A stretch of DNA of 60,000 nucleotides, taken from the NCBI RefSeq assembly GCF_932526225.1, contig NC_064046.1:12447208-12507207 (forward strand), in the 5' to 3' direction. The translations under genes and the position numbers were made by a program. The stretch comes from Nematostella vectensis. Lineage: Eukaryota; Cnidaria; Anthozoa; Actiniaria; Edwardsiidae. The notes beneath the pieces are model-generated. The model saw only the letters and a list, made by a program, of their open reading frames with translations, made no database searches and had not been told where the DNA came from. Position 1 is the first letter of the stretch. The number at the start of each line of letters is the position of its first letter. Below are positions 32,383 to 46,300 of the stretch, in pieces.

Positions 32383-35300
32383 CCCCAAGAGATATCGTGG
32401 GTTGTGTGATTTTTTCTCTGGTTCGTGATCTAAAAACAACGATTGACACGTTTTAACGCTCTTTCATGAGCTACAAGTTAGATGAGTGACGGCTATAATA
32501 GCACCCTAAAAGATACCGAGGTAAAACAATCTGGGCATTCTCATTTTCATCACCAAAAGATACCCCAGGCTCCACATTTACACCCTAAAAAATACAACGA
32601 TGATCCCCGTCCGATGGATATAGGGAGTACCCCCCCCCCCTGGGGGAGGGCTGCTAAGCACGACGACTAGAGGTACAACAGAGAATCAATTCTAGCTCAG
32701 ATTATTTCAAAACACCTAAACATACATAATGTTAAAATACTATCGTCAATAAGTGCGGTAGCTTTGAAATATATCTTATGTCACCTCGTCTCCATTACTG
32801 TTTTCTCCTCCTTTCTAAAATTACGCCGCTTTTCTTGTATTTCTTTATTACTTCTTTCTCCACCCCCTATTCTTCTTGTGGGGAACGATTTCCAAAAAAA
32901 CTGAATTTCCTTGCAAAATTGGTACAATGTCTGCATGCTCTACTTTTAATTACGATTACTTGTTTATCTAAAAACTACTTGCAGTATTCATGGTTGTTCT
33001 CTTTACAAGTGCCCATCAAAGACATTTCGGTAACCCTGTGGGTTGCACAGTAGTGTGCGCAAAAGGACATCGCGCACCTTTCTTTTGGCGAACAACCAGC
33101 ACTGAAAACAAGGATTTAGTTTATCCTTTTGTTTTTATTTTTTATTTATTTTTAAGGGGGGTATTTATAGGCGCCTGCATTCATCCCTCCATAATTTCCC
33201 TTTTCCAGAAAAACTATGATTTTCTTCCACTTCTGTAAATATCAAATCAATTTCCGCCCAACTTGTCTCCCTTAGCCGCCAGTATGTAAGCAGTTCCGTC
33301 GGCGATTACCGATTACCATCTAACGTGATATACATGCGTGGGGTTATTGTGTCATCCAGAAGATGTTTTCTGACAACGTCACAACTCACAGGCTAGAGGC
33401 ACGTAATTGATGTGTGCTTGTTAATTTATTTCTTGACAGCAGCCAGTCACAAGTTAGCGTCCTCTCCAGCAGCCAATCACAAGGCCGTTTAAAACAAGCA
33501 AGATGGCGGGAAATGGAAAATAAAATATGATAACACATTATGGACTACTTAGCGATTGACCACTTCCCAGTAGAACGTACAAAATAAATTAACTGTAAAA
33601 TCGTAAAAAAAATATAAACACACGCACACGTGAAGTGTTAACGTAACACAAAAATAAAAATAAAAAGGAAAAAAAAGCAACATCTCCATATTTTCCCCAT
33701 TTCCATTTTTATCTGATTTTCTAGATTGATTACCCTATTTACAATAACCATTTGCAATGTAGCTCCCATAATTGAGGCAAGGGGAATTCCAAGTTGTCGA
33801 ACCAAAAAGAATTAAGCCCCAAAATTAACTCTCCCCTCCCCCCTCCATTCACATACGCGCCTGATTTATCCCCATAAATATAAGGCCTATCCACAATGTG
33901 TCTTTTTGATATTTTGCTATAGAGAACTTTAGACGTAAATGTGTTTTTTTTTTTCTCTCGTCAATGTGGCGCCACATTATGCGTCACGCTTGTAACACAA
34001 CAAAGAGTTACGTGGGTAACGCAACGATTCTCTTACAATTCACTCGCACTTAGAAATTCACGATCACAAACGTTGAATTCGCTTCTTTCACTCTGGGGGA
34101 AAATCATTTTTTCGTGTATTTATATCGCTTTGTTGTGTTTCATCTTTCAAGGTAAGTGTTTGTAACTCGAAGTTTGTCAAATTTTATCACGTAAATACCT
34201 CAGTTCACTCACAATTTCGCTTATTTGGTCGTTCTTTTTTTTCGGCGAATTCTCAATTATAAAATAATCTTGAAAAGTTCGAGGTTTTTATTTGTGACCG
34301 ATAGGGTAAGGTTTAAATGCTATTTGGATCTTTTGTTATTAAGTAATGTTCCAATATAAAAGTGTGTTTTAAGTATTCGACAGTTCTAGTGTTTTGTTAC
34401 CGTGCTTTATTGTCCTCTTGGCTTTAGGTTGCTTTTTCATATACCCGTCCGATATCTTGAATATTACCATGATCACATCGCTGCAAATTTTCGTAAAAAT
34501 CACGTTTTCATCTCTTCCAAAGTACAAACAAAATAACACGCTAAATAGCAGCTGTACTAATCATTGTGTTATTCGGAGTTTTTACTTCCATTTACAAATC
34601 TTAACTGCACATTGATGTATTTTAGTGGATTTATTATCATTCTGTTATTGTTTGGATGTCAATGTAAATATGAGATAAGCCTTTGCCAACCCCGTGACAG
34701 CGTGACAGTTGAATGGCTTCAAAGCAAAACATACAGGAACCCATTTCTATGCTAGAAAACCTTTTGAGTGTTATTTCAAGTTAGAATTTTCGTTGCGATC
34801 CTTCTTTATCTCGCTGCTGGGGTTCTTTTGTGCGCTTCGCATAACACGTGTAGAATCTGCATGTGGCGAAGGATAACTCCGGACTGACAGGAATACAGGT
34901 GGATAGAAAAAGAACCAATCGGAGACCGGGATTCTTGCGTAATTTTTCAAAAGCTCCCTGGAACGAAAAATACAACGCGTACTGAAATGGAAACGATATC
35001 TTAGCAGATTTGTAGATTTTGACGTCGGTTGGTGCAGTAAAGAAGCCGACCTCTTTAGAAAGCCGGCTACTTAGAGATATTAACTGTTGCGGGAATCCTT
35101 CCAAAACCTCAAAGTGCTAGTCGCGTAATGCCCTTTTCAATAAACAAATTATGAATAAGTGCGTCACAGCGGTAAACAATAACAAAAGCCAAGAAAAAAA
35201 ACAAACAACCAATAAACAAGGATTTCAAATCCAGATAAATAAATGCAAATTTGACCGTAAAAAAATAGCTACGATCGTCAAACATCAAGTCAGAAAATAA

Positions 35301-35385
35301 TGTGCGTGATAAGCGTCCGATTGGATCTTGGACAAAATTAAAACTACGTAAAACTGTTCTCTCGCCGTGTTATAACGAGTTTGTG

Positions 35386-36108
35386 GTCACCTTCTTCTCT
35401 CGTCACTTTCCCTTTATCTCCCCTCTCATCCATCCCCTTCCTCCCTCTATCTTCCTTTACCCAATCTCTTCTTCTCCTCTCTATCTCTCCTTTTTCATCT
35501 ATCTCCCCCTCAAACTCCCCCCTCTATCTCCTCTCCCCATGTCTCTATCACCCCTTATCTCCCCTGACCTTCTCCCCACTATCTCCCAATCCCCCTCCAG
35601 TTTCCCTTCACGTCCCCCCCTCTACCTCCCTTTCTCCTTATCTCTCCCCCTCTATCTCCCCATCCCCCTCCATCTCCCCTAAATTATACCTCCTTTCACC
35701 AATCTCCCCTCACGTTCTTCTCCATACCTCCCTTCCCCCTCTATCTCCCCTCACCCTATTTATGTCCCCTTATCCCCTCTAACTCCCCTCTCCTCTCTAC
35801 TCTATCCGCCACCTTTCTTTATCTTCTTCCTCCCCTCCTTTTAAGCCCCTCCCCCTCTTTCCGTCCCCTTTCTCCCTCCCCCTGACTTTGCCTTCCTTTT
35901 CCCCTTTCTCCTCCCCCTGTCTCCTCGCTCGTCCCCTTTCTTCTCCCCATGTCTCCCCCTCATCTTGTCCTCTTTTTCCTCCCCTGTCTCCGCCTTCTAC
36001 GTCCCCTTCTCCTCCTCCTGTCTCCGCCTTCCTCGTCCCCTTTCTCCCCCCCTGTCTCCCCTTCACCTCGTCCTCTTTCCCCTTGTCCCCTCACCTCTAT
36101 TTTATTCC
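35386..36108 (+). repeat. Polypyrimidine tract of about 720 bp
   Basis: The plus strand is almost only C and T with loose TATCTCCCC and CTTTCTCC repeats. A purine strand of this length can form triplex (H-DNA) structures and is a strong strand-asymmetry signal. Ser/Pro/Leu-rich ORFs on the plus strand and Glu/Gly/Arg-rich ones on the minus strand are by-products. Confidence 0.9.
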
Positions 36109-37460
36109 CTCTATTTAAAGCCCACCCTCATAATAAATATTTTTGGCATTTGGTAAGACTTGGGCATCTCATGAATACACAAAAAATATATGGGTATTTT
36201 GTTTATGTTTATCATGATCCTGTAAGTCGAGATATCTACTTTTAACACTATACAAAATCATCGTCTTGCTTCGGCACACCAGTTTTACTTCGTCGTCATT
36301 GTAAAGATAAAACTGAGTTTTGTTATCGCCGATGTCCAAGTATGTAATGGCAACCGCATATACTAGAAATACACGTCCATCTTCGTCAGGGGTATGGTTA
36401 TAATGGAGTCATGCCTCGGATCACGGTTTGATTGTGAACTGTCTAATTCGTGTTACACTTGAAGTCACGTACAGCTTAGAACATGGTATCATACCTGACG
36501 TGACCTGCTCCGATAATCAGAATATTAATTATGTTTTCATATATTATTTGTAAAGAAATAAAGATCATTTACTATATAAATCACATCGCAAATGCCAGTT
36601 TTTTTTTAGCATAAATTATATTTACAACTAATTAGTAAAGTTTTTATGTACGGTGTAGCCGCTGACTCGCGAAAAAGAGAGGATATTTTCGCGAGGGCTA
36701 TGTTTGATCTTGAAATCTCGATTTTTATTTTTATGCTATAAATTTTATAATGAGGTATCAAACTTTATGAATTTCCGTGTGAAATTCACGCAGCATTACT
36801 TCGTTTAATTCGTTCACTATTTCAATCTGCAAATATATTGACGCTAACAGAGTTTTCCCAGAGGTCATTACAATGTCGCTATTTTCATCTAAAAAAAATG
36901 GTCCCCCAAATAATACATAATATTTTGGATAAGTAGTTTTTGTAGCTTGTTTACAGAATATCTTTAGATGATGAGAGGTACAATAAGAATTGCACACAAA
37001 TCTATATTCCCAAAACGCCACTTATTGGGCACGCGATAGGTTAAACCCAACATAAAACAATGCATAAATAACTGGCAAATTTTCCTTATTATTAATCACA
37101 AACCCCACTAATGTGACACATGAATCTAGTAGCGTAAAATGAGAATGACAACGAGCCCGCGAAGTCTTCATTCGGAGTAGCATTGTTATCGCATTGTGTA
37201 TAAAAAAGACATAAAAAACATAAATCTGCGTTGTTGTCGACTTTTTCTTTTAAAGGTTTTATAAAGAGGCGACGAAAATTCATTGTGTTTATTCAATACG
37301 CATGAACAGTCTAACGCGTATTTATACTAAACCTCTCTGATTATTGTCGGAAGTCAAGAGTTGCAAACAAAATTACACAGACATATAATCTTTGTATGCT
37401 ATTCAGTGTTCCACTCCAATAGTTTTACTGTGGAAAACTGAATGTATTTATGACCTTGCT
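36109..37460. other. Intergenic, no recognised gene
   Basis: AT-rich. Two minus-strand frames (36758-37021 and 37092-37283) have no recognisable similarity. A TATAAATA motif on the minus strand near 37319-37326 lies about 40 bp upstream of the ATG of the second one, but this alone is not enough to call a gene. Confidence 0.4.
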
Positions 37461-37469
37461 TTACATCCG

Positions 37470-37645
37470 GGCTCTGTGCAAATAGCGCTCTCTGATTGGC
37501 TAACCCGTGGCCCGTAACGTGGTCGCTCTGAAAGCATGATATTCGCGAGTAGCTTTTGACTCACTCTCCGGCGAATTCAACGAACGGGAATTTATAACCC
37601 GGCTAAATTCCAACTTAGTGCTCGGAAACCTGGATTTTGTGTAGG
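37470..37645 (+). promoter_or_regulatory. Candidate promoter and 5' leader of the CHD gene
   Basis: A GTGCAAAT octamer-like site (about 37476), an inverted CCAAT box (GATTGGCTAA, about 37491) and a TTTATAACCC motif (about 37590) are followed by a possible donor (TGTAG then GTTAGT) near 37645. They lie 1.2 kb upstream of the CHD ATG, so a 5'UTR intron is likely. The start site is not determined by sequence alone. Confidence 0.3.
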
Positions 37646-38844
37646 TTAGTTTGGTGTTTTCGTATTCAGTCGTGTTTTAATCACGTTGTTGACCTGGTTT
37701 GACATCAATTACTTCACTTGGAGCGTTCGTGTAAGCCAAAGTATCTTTCTTATTTTCCCACATTTGTGCTTTGTTCGACTTTGACGTTGCAAGTCAGCGT
37801 GGTCTTACGGGGTTTTAGTGATGTGTGTTTAGGCTGTAGGGGAATTTTCGCACTCCTAGGCTGACCCCATGAGACCTGTGTCTCAAATTGTTTAGGTTTA
37901 GCTGTCCAGACACCAATTTGCACATTTAAATCAACGGCTGAAGCGAAATTCGGTTTGTTGTGGTACTGCCATAGGCTTTCACCTGGCACTTTGAAACGTG
38001 AGGTTATGTTATGTTTGATCCACTTCTGAGGTCGAATTCTTCAACAATTACTTGATCCACTAACGCAACTTTCTGTTGGTAAGCTTGTTAGGTCAAATCG
38101 ACAGTGACTTTGGCCATCAACATCTCCAAACCAAGAATAAGCCGCCATGAATTTCTCATAGTAAATCGCAGTTTTGAAGTAGTACCGACTCGACCGTTTA
38201 GGAGTGGGCCTCAAAATGCTCTCTGCTGCACGAACCGAAATTTCGTAATTTGTCCGGGTGGCTCGCATCTGTTCGGGTATTTCTATTATTTTATAGCCTT
38301 TTCTTTCACTTAGTTTATTTTCCCAGTAGTCTACTTAGATTTTTTAATCATTATACCTGTGAAACTTGAAGAATTCCGAAGCACTCGGAGGGATTTTCTC
38401 GCTGTAAGTTTGTTACGTAAATTTCTCGATGCGATTCAAGTCATTCATTGTAACTATTTTTACACAGTTCCTGTCCTACATAATTTCGAGTTTTAATCTC
38501 CTTATATTAGTTTTTTTATGCCTCGTGTTTACGTATCATATTACCGTACTATTAATTGAGTGTGTTCCATAGTTTTTCTAGGATTATTTCATGTTGTTTC
38601 TTATGCGAACTTTTTCGTGACCTCGATCGTTTCATTGTAGGTAGAGGGAAACAAAGGCATACGCTTCACTGGCCAAGCTTACGGATTTGGGCGCCTGTCT
38701 GTGAGATATATCTCAATATATGGATCTACAATGACGATTTGAGGATTGTGAAACGTGGTTTTCGCCCTGGAGCGAGTTGAAGACGTTGGATCCCGCTTCA
38801 CAGGGTCTGAGGCGTCGAATTGTTTTGTACGGCGTGACAAAAAA

Positions 38845-40370
38845 ATGGCCGACCCGTTTCTGGGAATGTTCGAAGCGGGTAGCGGGAACGTGGACGAAAT
38901 GAATAATCTTCAAAATCCTCAATTTCCATATGGAAACCAGAACTCACAACCATCAGATCGCCTTCAGCACCCGGGATCCTTCCCGGGTTTCTCATCGCCA
39001 AACCAAGGGCAACCCGAGTTTGGCCAATCTCAAACGTCACCTTACTTTGACCGCTCTAGTATGTCACAGGCGCAAGGCTTTGCCGCTAACTCACAAAAAT
39101 TACAGCATTTCGACGATCCTATGCTCTCTTCATCCCCTAGTCAGGGCTTCCAATCGATGCAGGGAGAATCGCAGCAGCAATTTGCCCAGTTAACGAGTCG
39201 TTCGAACGCACAGTTCGTAGCAAGGCCACCACAGATGAACTGGCGCGGGCCCCAACAACCACCGACCTCTGGGTTCCCATTCATAGATCAGTCGGCTCCT
39301 AACTCTGCCCTGCAGCAGCAACAGTTTAGGGGAATGTTTGAGTATGGTTTCCCCCGATCGAACTCGCCCAGGCTTCAACACTTTGCCGATCAGGGAGGAA
39401 TTAACTCTCCGAATATGGCGGCAGCCCAGTCACAAGCTTCGCGACTTGGCCAACAGGTCTCGTCTCCCGTGAACTCCAATCTACGCTTCTCTACTCCTTC
39501 GCCCGAGACTAGCGCTAAACAGGACGCATCACAGCTCAGGCATTACCCAAATATGATGGATCTAAATCAGCAACAGGATTTAGGTGGACAGAACAGTGTG
39601 ATGCAACGTGGTGTTGTACCAACCTCGGGAGCGGACGCGCAAGGCAAGCCCCCTTTCCCAGCAGCTTCGAACGAGAGACCGAATTTTCCCCAGTACTACG
39701 ACATGAATAGAGAAAACATGGCCATGCAAAAGGGCTCTCCTGGGAAAAATCCTATGGAGCAGATGTACAACTCGTATGGGAATCCTGCAATGGGGGGATA
39801 TATGGGAGGCGAAGTGCCAGATGGGATGACCTCAAACCCTATGGGCGGCCCACAAGGGGGCTACCCCCCTTACCAGGGATATGGAATGCCAAATCAGCAA
39901 GATGTGGCACACTTGAAAACATCATCCGTCCTACTGCAGATGCAGAAGGTCCAGCAACAGATCCAACAATTGCGGGAAATGCCGCAACAGGCTCAGAACC
40001 AGGTGCAGCCGCAGATCCAGCAGCTACAGCATCAATTCCAGCAGCTGTGCCATGTTTACATGATGCAGCAGCAGCGCATGCAGCAGGGGTATCCCATGCA
40101 GGCGCAGCAGGACCAGATGCAGTTCATACAGCAGCAAAAACACCAAGATAAGGCGAATAGGATAGCGGTGGAGGCAATGGCCAAGGCAGCGTTTCAGAAC
40201 GAGGGGTCGTCCATGATGCAAAGATTCCAGCAAATGCAACAGCAGCATGCGCAGGCCATAGGCGGCAAGCCTATGCAGGGAAATGACCGCTCTTCAGTCA
40301 TGATGAAGTCAGAGCCTCTCCCACTTGGGCAGTCCATTGTTAACAAGCCAACTGCTTCTAGAACAGCAAG
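38845..40370 (+). CDS. CHD exon 1: Gln/Met/Pro-rich N-terminal region
   Basis: A single 508-codon exon encodes low-complexity sequence: Ser/Gln/Pro-rich to about residue 300, Gly/Met/Pro-rich around 310-380, and a Gln-rich segment at about 395-490 ([17 protein letters not shown] and similar). Such regions in CHD7/8 are disordered and recruit partners. A three-codon upstream ORF (ATGACGATTTGA at 38731) lies in the leader. Confidence 0.93.
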
Positions 40371-43300
40371 GTAAGAAAAAATATCTTACAAAAATTTTTT
40401 TTATGTATAGAATAATTTCTTATAATATTTTTCATATATAGGCTTGTTTGTTGTTGTTTTTTTTTTATATAAAATCTTGTTTATAGTCCTTGTATAGTAT
40501 AGTTTTGAATGCTTGATTTCAATTGAGATTTGGATTTTTTTGTTAAAAGACTTTAAAATCTAATTAAGTTTGTTTGGTTTCTGCATTATTTCTGATGATT
40601 ATCTTATTAAAACCTGACAATGGTTGTAATTAAATGCCTCTTATTTGCCCAATTATTCCCAATAAGGCCTCCTGCCACGATCCTTTCAAAGCCAATACCA
40701 GCTAGAAACAGACGGGAAGACTCAGACGGAGAGCCCTCGCCTCCCTCCTCACCCGTCAGTAATGAAGAAGACCAAGGTTCAAGCATTACGGTGTGTAGTG
40801 CAGACAAGTGTTTAACCAGAACTCAAACTGCAATTATCAACTCTTGATACCCTATGCCAACATTACCCACGCTCATTTACAACCAATTAAGTAATCATTC
40901 TTAGATCAATCTAATTACCACTTTCGAGATTCTTATCACCTGCGGCACTAGCTTGTAAGGAATCTGCTGTGACCTTGTGAGGCATGTAAGAGTTTTTGTT
41001 CCATAACTTATGCTTGTGAAAATTCTATTGTCTCTTGGGCTTTCTGTTTTTGAGCAATTACCCAAGTACTCCTCGTGGGCTGTATTTATAAGTGTCCCTC
41101 TCGGCAGCTGTTGTAATGCATTGTTGGCGTAACTATAAACACAGACACTTTGAACAATAGTGTTACTATATTTTGGCTGTGACTGTAGTGTCAAAGTTTA
41201 TCTAGTCTAGTAACACATCAAGTGCATTTATTCAGCATGGCTTACTGCATCCATAATCTGTTGTTTGTTTAACATGCATACAACATAAACACTCTTAGTA
41301 TACAACCATAAAATAATATATACAACTATAGAAAAGTTAATATATATATTAACCACCGCAAAACATGTTTTTATATTGATTGGTCTGTTTGCAGTCTGCT
41401 ACATGAAGAATATAAATTAATTTACTATTTTAAGCAAGTAAATTTAATTAGTTTGGTGACTGTATGTAGTTTACTGTGTAATTCTTTTTTCTCTCTAATT
41501 TATTACCAGAGGCGATCCCTTCGTGAAAAGCGGAAAAAAATTTACAAGGATGACTTTGATTACAACCTCTCTGATGAAGAAGGGGAAAGACATCGTCATG
41601 CTCAAACCCTTGTACCGCCTGCACATGATACTGGTGGTGAGATGGCTCCATTACCACCGGAAGAATACGAGGAGGTTATGATTGTAGAGAAGATTCTATC
41701 CTCGCGTCTGCGTGATGTTGAGGTAATGTGGACAGAATGAACTCTACCAAAATATTCAAGATCAGTGTGGTCAAAATCTTTCAAGATCAGGATCAACTGT
41801 ATTGTCAATCCTTGATCAGCCTGAATAGATCTTTTACTTGATACAAGCCATTACCATGATACCTTCAGCAACTGTTGTGAATTCTAGTTGCCTTTTTCAA
41901 CACCACTTTGTTATGTACTTAGATTTTTATCATTTGAAGTATAAATTGACTCAACTTTTCATCTTATCGTGATAGGGGTAATGTCTTTCTCTTAATTAGC
42001 ACAAGGAGGTGTTTATTGAACGTTATATCAATATGATATCCTGACCTCAGTCTTTAACCTATATGCAGTCACTCATTGCACACTTAATATTGTCAAATGC
42101 ATTAATGCTGTGTGTTGTACTTTAGGCTGAGGATGGAACAATCACCAAAGTAGAGGAATTCCATGTCAAATTTAAGAATTAGTGAGTAGAAATATTATAT
42201 TTATACTTCCTAAATAACATCCAAGCTGCAAAGTGTTCTTTAAACATTTATTTAGTGACTAACTTGATATCATTCCTGAATATTCTACCCTCTATGCTGC
42301 GTATCAAAGCATCTGTATTTGTTTAACCTTGTAAAATTCTAGATGTATTACATTACTTGTATACTTCTTGGCGTTTTAATTATTTTCAACACTTGAACAG
42401 GTTTCTTGTGTCAATGTTATGGTCAAGTGAGTTTTGCACTACAGAATCCATACATTAGCAATACATTCTTTTTGTTATCTAACTGCAAACAATTTAGGGT
42501 CACATAAAAATGGTCTGGTTGACCGAAACCAATGTAGGGTGTTTTTAAGTCAAGGTTTTACTGTTTCCTCCTCTATCATAATTTGGTTGGAGGTTTAAAC
42601 ATTTGAATATTATTATTGAATGAATACATGTTTAAAAAAACAACGAGTATCCTACAATATTAAGAACTCAACATTTTTTAGGCATAAATTTTGGGTGTAT
42701 TTGATGATGACAACTGGTCCCCTTTAGTATGTCCCTATCACATGACAATACACATGTTAAAATTCAGTACAGCGGAACCTGGAAAAAAAATTACAATACT
42801 TGATATAACAAGTCCATGATTGCAATGTTTTTTCTTTTGTTCCACAGCAAAAGGAAACAATAGTTTTTAAAACAACAAGAGTAATTTTTTTTTATAAATT
42901 TCTCTTCACCTGAGGCATATTTTGAGGCATTATTGTTTCAGTCTAGAAAAAGACCCTGGAAAACAACTTTGTCAGAAAATATTGTGGCAGATTTGCCAAT
43001 ACCTGTCTTAACTTTCTCAATCGTTTCAATATCAAGGGCTGTGCTTGGTTGCCCAATCGAATATATAGCCCTTTTTTCAAGGAGGATGCTCTGCCAAGAA
43101 GGGCTTTCTCTTTTGTTAATGAAACAATACAACAACAAAAAATGGTTTTCTGGGGATGGGTTCCTCTGCTATAGAAGTCTATTCTGAGTCCCACATCTCT
43201 CAACTTGAGATCGAACAAAAAATGTAAACACCACACAAATACTCCATGTTTTCATATGTTTTCCTAGCTTGAAAACATTATTGATGACACATAAATCTTT

Positions 43301-46300
43301 CCAAATCCTGCAGGCATGTGTTCAATATCATTACATTACTATCTATAAGTTATTATCAATAACTGTACTTATAAAACTTAAAGGGTTTTATATATTATTC
43401 GACAGCTCCTACTTGCATGCAGAATGGGCAACGGCAGAAAAATTGGCGAAAGGGGACAAGAGGGTACAGATGAAGATTAAGCGATACAAAGCCAAGCAGT
43501 TAAACACTGCTGCTTTCTTTTCTGAGGTAAGATAGCACATGCCTCACGCTTATTTCCATGTTTTAAATATTTACATGATTTAGTGGTTTTGCTGACATTC
43601 TGACCATTTAGCCCTTCGTTATTTCCTAATTCTGTAAACATCAACAAAACCACTTTGTAAAAAATAGGCATTAAAAATACCACTTCAACCTTGTGGTGTG
43701 TTTTCCTACAACTAGTCTGTAGTCTTTCTAGTCATTTTGTACCATATTGCAAAACATGTCTGGTGGTGGGACTTGTATATTTAGTTTAACCTTTTTGACA
43801 AGCAAAATATACAGTAAGAAGCTATATTTATTTGCCACATTTTGACCAGAAAAAGTAACAAGCCCTGCTGTAGAAAGTCCTTCTGCAAAAGATCACGCTT
43901 CCTTGTTTCTGTGGAAATTTACTAATAGTTTTCTACCACGTTTTGTTGCTTTATTACTTTCAAGTCTATACTGTACTCTTAAACATACTGTGTTTCTTTT
44001 TGCTTTGAAATAGAAGTCAAGGTTATTATTTAATCCCTACCTTAAGAAGATACCATAATCAATTCTTGCCTCTTTTTCCAAAACCTATCTTGCCAAATTT
44101 AGTCATGAAGTTTTTACACACCTGTAACTTAAATGATGTTGATAAAAAAAACTATCTTCTGTTATATTTAAAACTCAGAAATTTACAGTGAAATATGGGG
44201 GATGATTCAACATCAATAGGGGCTTCACTTCCATGTGAAATGTTTTTTATCAGAATTATTTTCAGAGCATTATTGTTTCTAACAGAATGAGTACTCAATA
44301 ATGCTTCTTTGCACTTTAATTCAGATGGAAGAGGACTCGTTCAATCCTGATTATGTTGAGGTGGACCGGGTTCTCGACATGTCAACTGGAATGGACCATA
44401 ACACGGGCGAGGTAAACCAACCATAAAGTTTATCAGATTTGCCATTTTCAAATTCTTCCTCATTTATTTTACATCACACCTTATTTCTTTCTCTATTTTT
44501 TTAATTGATAAAAAGATATGTCCATTGAATGGTTAACATGCTTATGATAAGAAACTTTCTTAAATCTATATACTAACCAAAATTTATATTCTGTATTATA
44601 TTGATTGTCAGCTTTGTGTATAACTCATATGATATCCTTGTAGTTTAGAAATTTTATGAGATGATGTAAAAGATAGAAAGGTGTGTTCTCCTGATGGCTT
44701 TAAAATAATAACAGAACTGTTTTCTATTATTGGCGTGTTTTGTTCTCAAACTAGCCTAAGGGTGTTTTATGTCAATGACATGTATTTCAATCATTTGTTT
44801 TCAAGGCTAACATGTGTTTGTGTTTAATGACCTTAAAAAAAAAAGATAGCAGCTACATATTGCTCCAAGATAAAAAAAAAAGGATCAACCAATTTTATTC
44901 TCTACTATACCCAGCTTGCCACAACCCTTTGAGGCTGTTGTGCGTAACTTATCTAAGGATTCTTTTCTATGCTATAAAAGTATGGCTTTTAGAGCTGTTT
45001 TAAACACGTCCATTCTAAACACATCCATTCCCTCCAATCTCGTCTAAAATACTTGCTTCTATTTCCAGTAAAGAAACTATTGAAATCATTATATGTAAAA
45101 AAAGACAAGTTTCTAGTAAAAATTGTAGGATTTTTCTAAATGATAATTAAAAGATTGCTAACCAAGAAGTAATCTATCTGACAATTTACATATGCAAATT
45201 GTGGCATTTAGGATATGTATTTTTTTTGTAAAGATCCATTTTATCCATTTCTTTATAATTATATATATTATTATATATAGAACTTAGTTAAATACACTCT
45301 GTGCCGCTGTTTTTGTCACTTTTTAACTCAGAGGTGTCAATCTGTTAAGAACAGCATCATAATTCATATAATATCTGTCAAAAGGATTTCATACCCAAGT
45401 TCTGTCTGATTTTAAGGCATTGAATAAAGAAAGCAGTAAGCAGATAAAGATAGGAAAGAAATAAAAGAAATGATTTTCTGATGCCTTGAAATTAATTTTT
45501 TGTATGAATATTTAATGTGGTGAAAATGCTAAACAGGCTTTCATGAGTGGTCATTACATGCAAGTGATCTCATATACTTAAAAGATCACGCTGTATGTAT
45601 TTAGCTAAATGGCTTGTTTTATTGTCTGACCTTTGTCAAGTTCCCCGTGGATTTACATGAAAAAGTGCTTTAGCTTTTTTAGCATCATATTTGTTCTTGC
45701 AAACAGATAAGTTAAATATTTGCATTTTTGCTGTCGCTATTTCGTTTTTCAAAGTAGTGGTCAAGATATAATTGGGTGAGATTTATGATTTAAATTGCTT
45801 TTTGCCACCTTAAAAAGTTGTTTAAAGCTGAGAAAGCAATACCTCCATCCATAGTGTCTTAGTCTTGTTTGTCAAATGGTTTTTACAGTAGAGTAGCCCC
45901 TTAGAGAAAGCCCTTTGACATCCCCTATAGTCTTGCAATATTCCTGTCTGAAAAATATGCTAATTTTTTTCACGGCACAATTTTGAGTCTATTGCAACAC
46001 AAAAAGTTCAAAGGCACACGTAAATGTGGCGTTTTGTTTGCCTCGAAATGACTCCCATATACTCCTAGTGTTTTTTTTTTAATGTATTAGTGGTTTAGAC
46101 TGGATTTAGTAGGTTTAATGCCCGCTTTAGTCAATAAAGAATTAAAAAAGTCAGACATAAAACATGGTAGATTGATATCTTGTGCTCCATGCAACCTTTA
46201 AGTAAAATCATTGCTTGCTTTAAGGACTCATGTTTTTTTGCTTTCTGCACTGAGAAATTTGTTTTATCATGCAACCTCAAGGAACACATCTGTAAGGTCA

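Larger units (their letters stand above)
30893..35380. other. Intergenic between P450 and CHD genes
   Basis: No exon is recognised. Two nearby AGCCA(G/A)TCACAAG motifs at about 33440-33485, followed by an AAGATGGCGGGAAATGG stretch, look promoter-like (CCAAT boxes and a Kozak ATG), but the frame stops after seven codons. ORFs of 60-107 codons, such as 34781-35104 minus, are not recognised. Confidence 0.45.

Noticed and set aside
33435-33530. Promoter-like pair of CCAAT motifs followed by an ATG in good context
   Set aside because: The frame ends after seven codons and no downstream exon is seen.
35302-36245. Ser/Pro/Leu-rich ORFs (plus) and Glu/Gly/Arg-rich ORF (minus)
   Set aside because: Direct consequence of the polypyrimidine tract; no start context, no conserved domain.
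37092-37326. Minus-strand 63-codon ORF with a TATAAATA motif about 40 bp upstream
   Set aside because: The peptide is unrecognised and one TATA-like motif in AT-rich DNA is weak; kept only as a note in the intergenic entry.
38755-38844. Earlier start of the CHD protein at 38755
   Set aside because: That codon is GTG; the first in-frame ATG is 38845, its MADP start matches vertebrate class III CHD proteins, and a stop lies at 38749.
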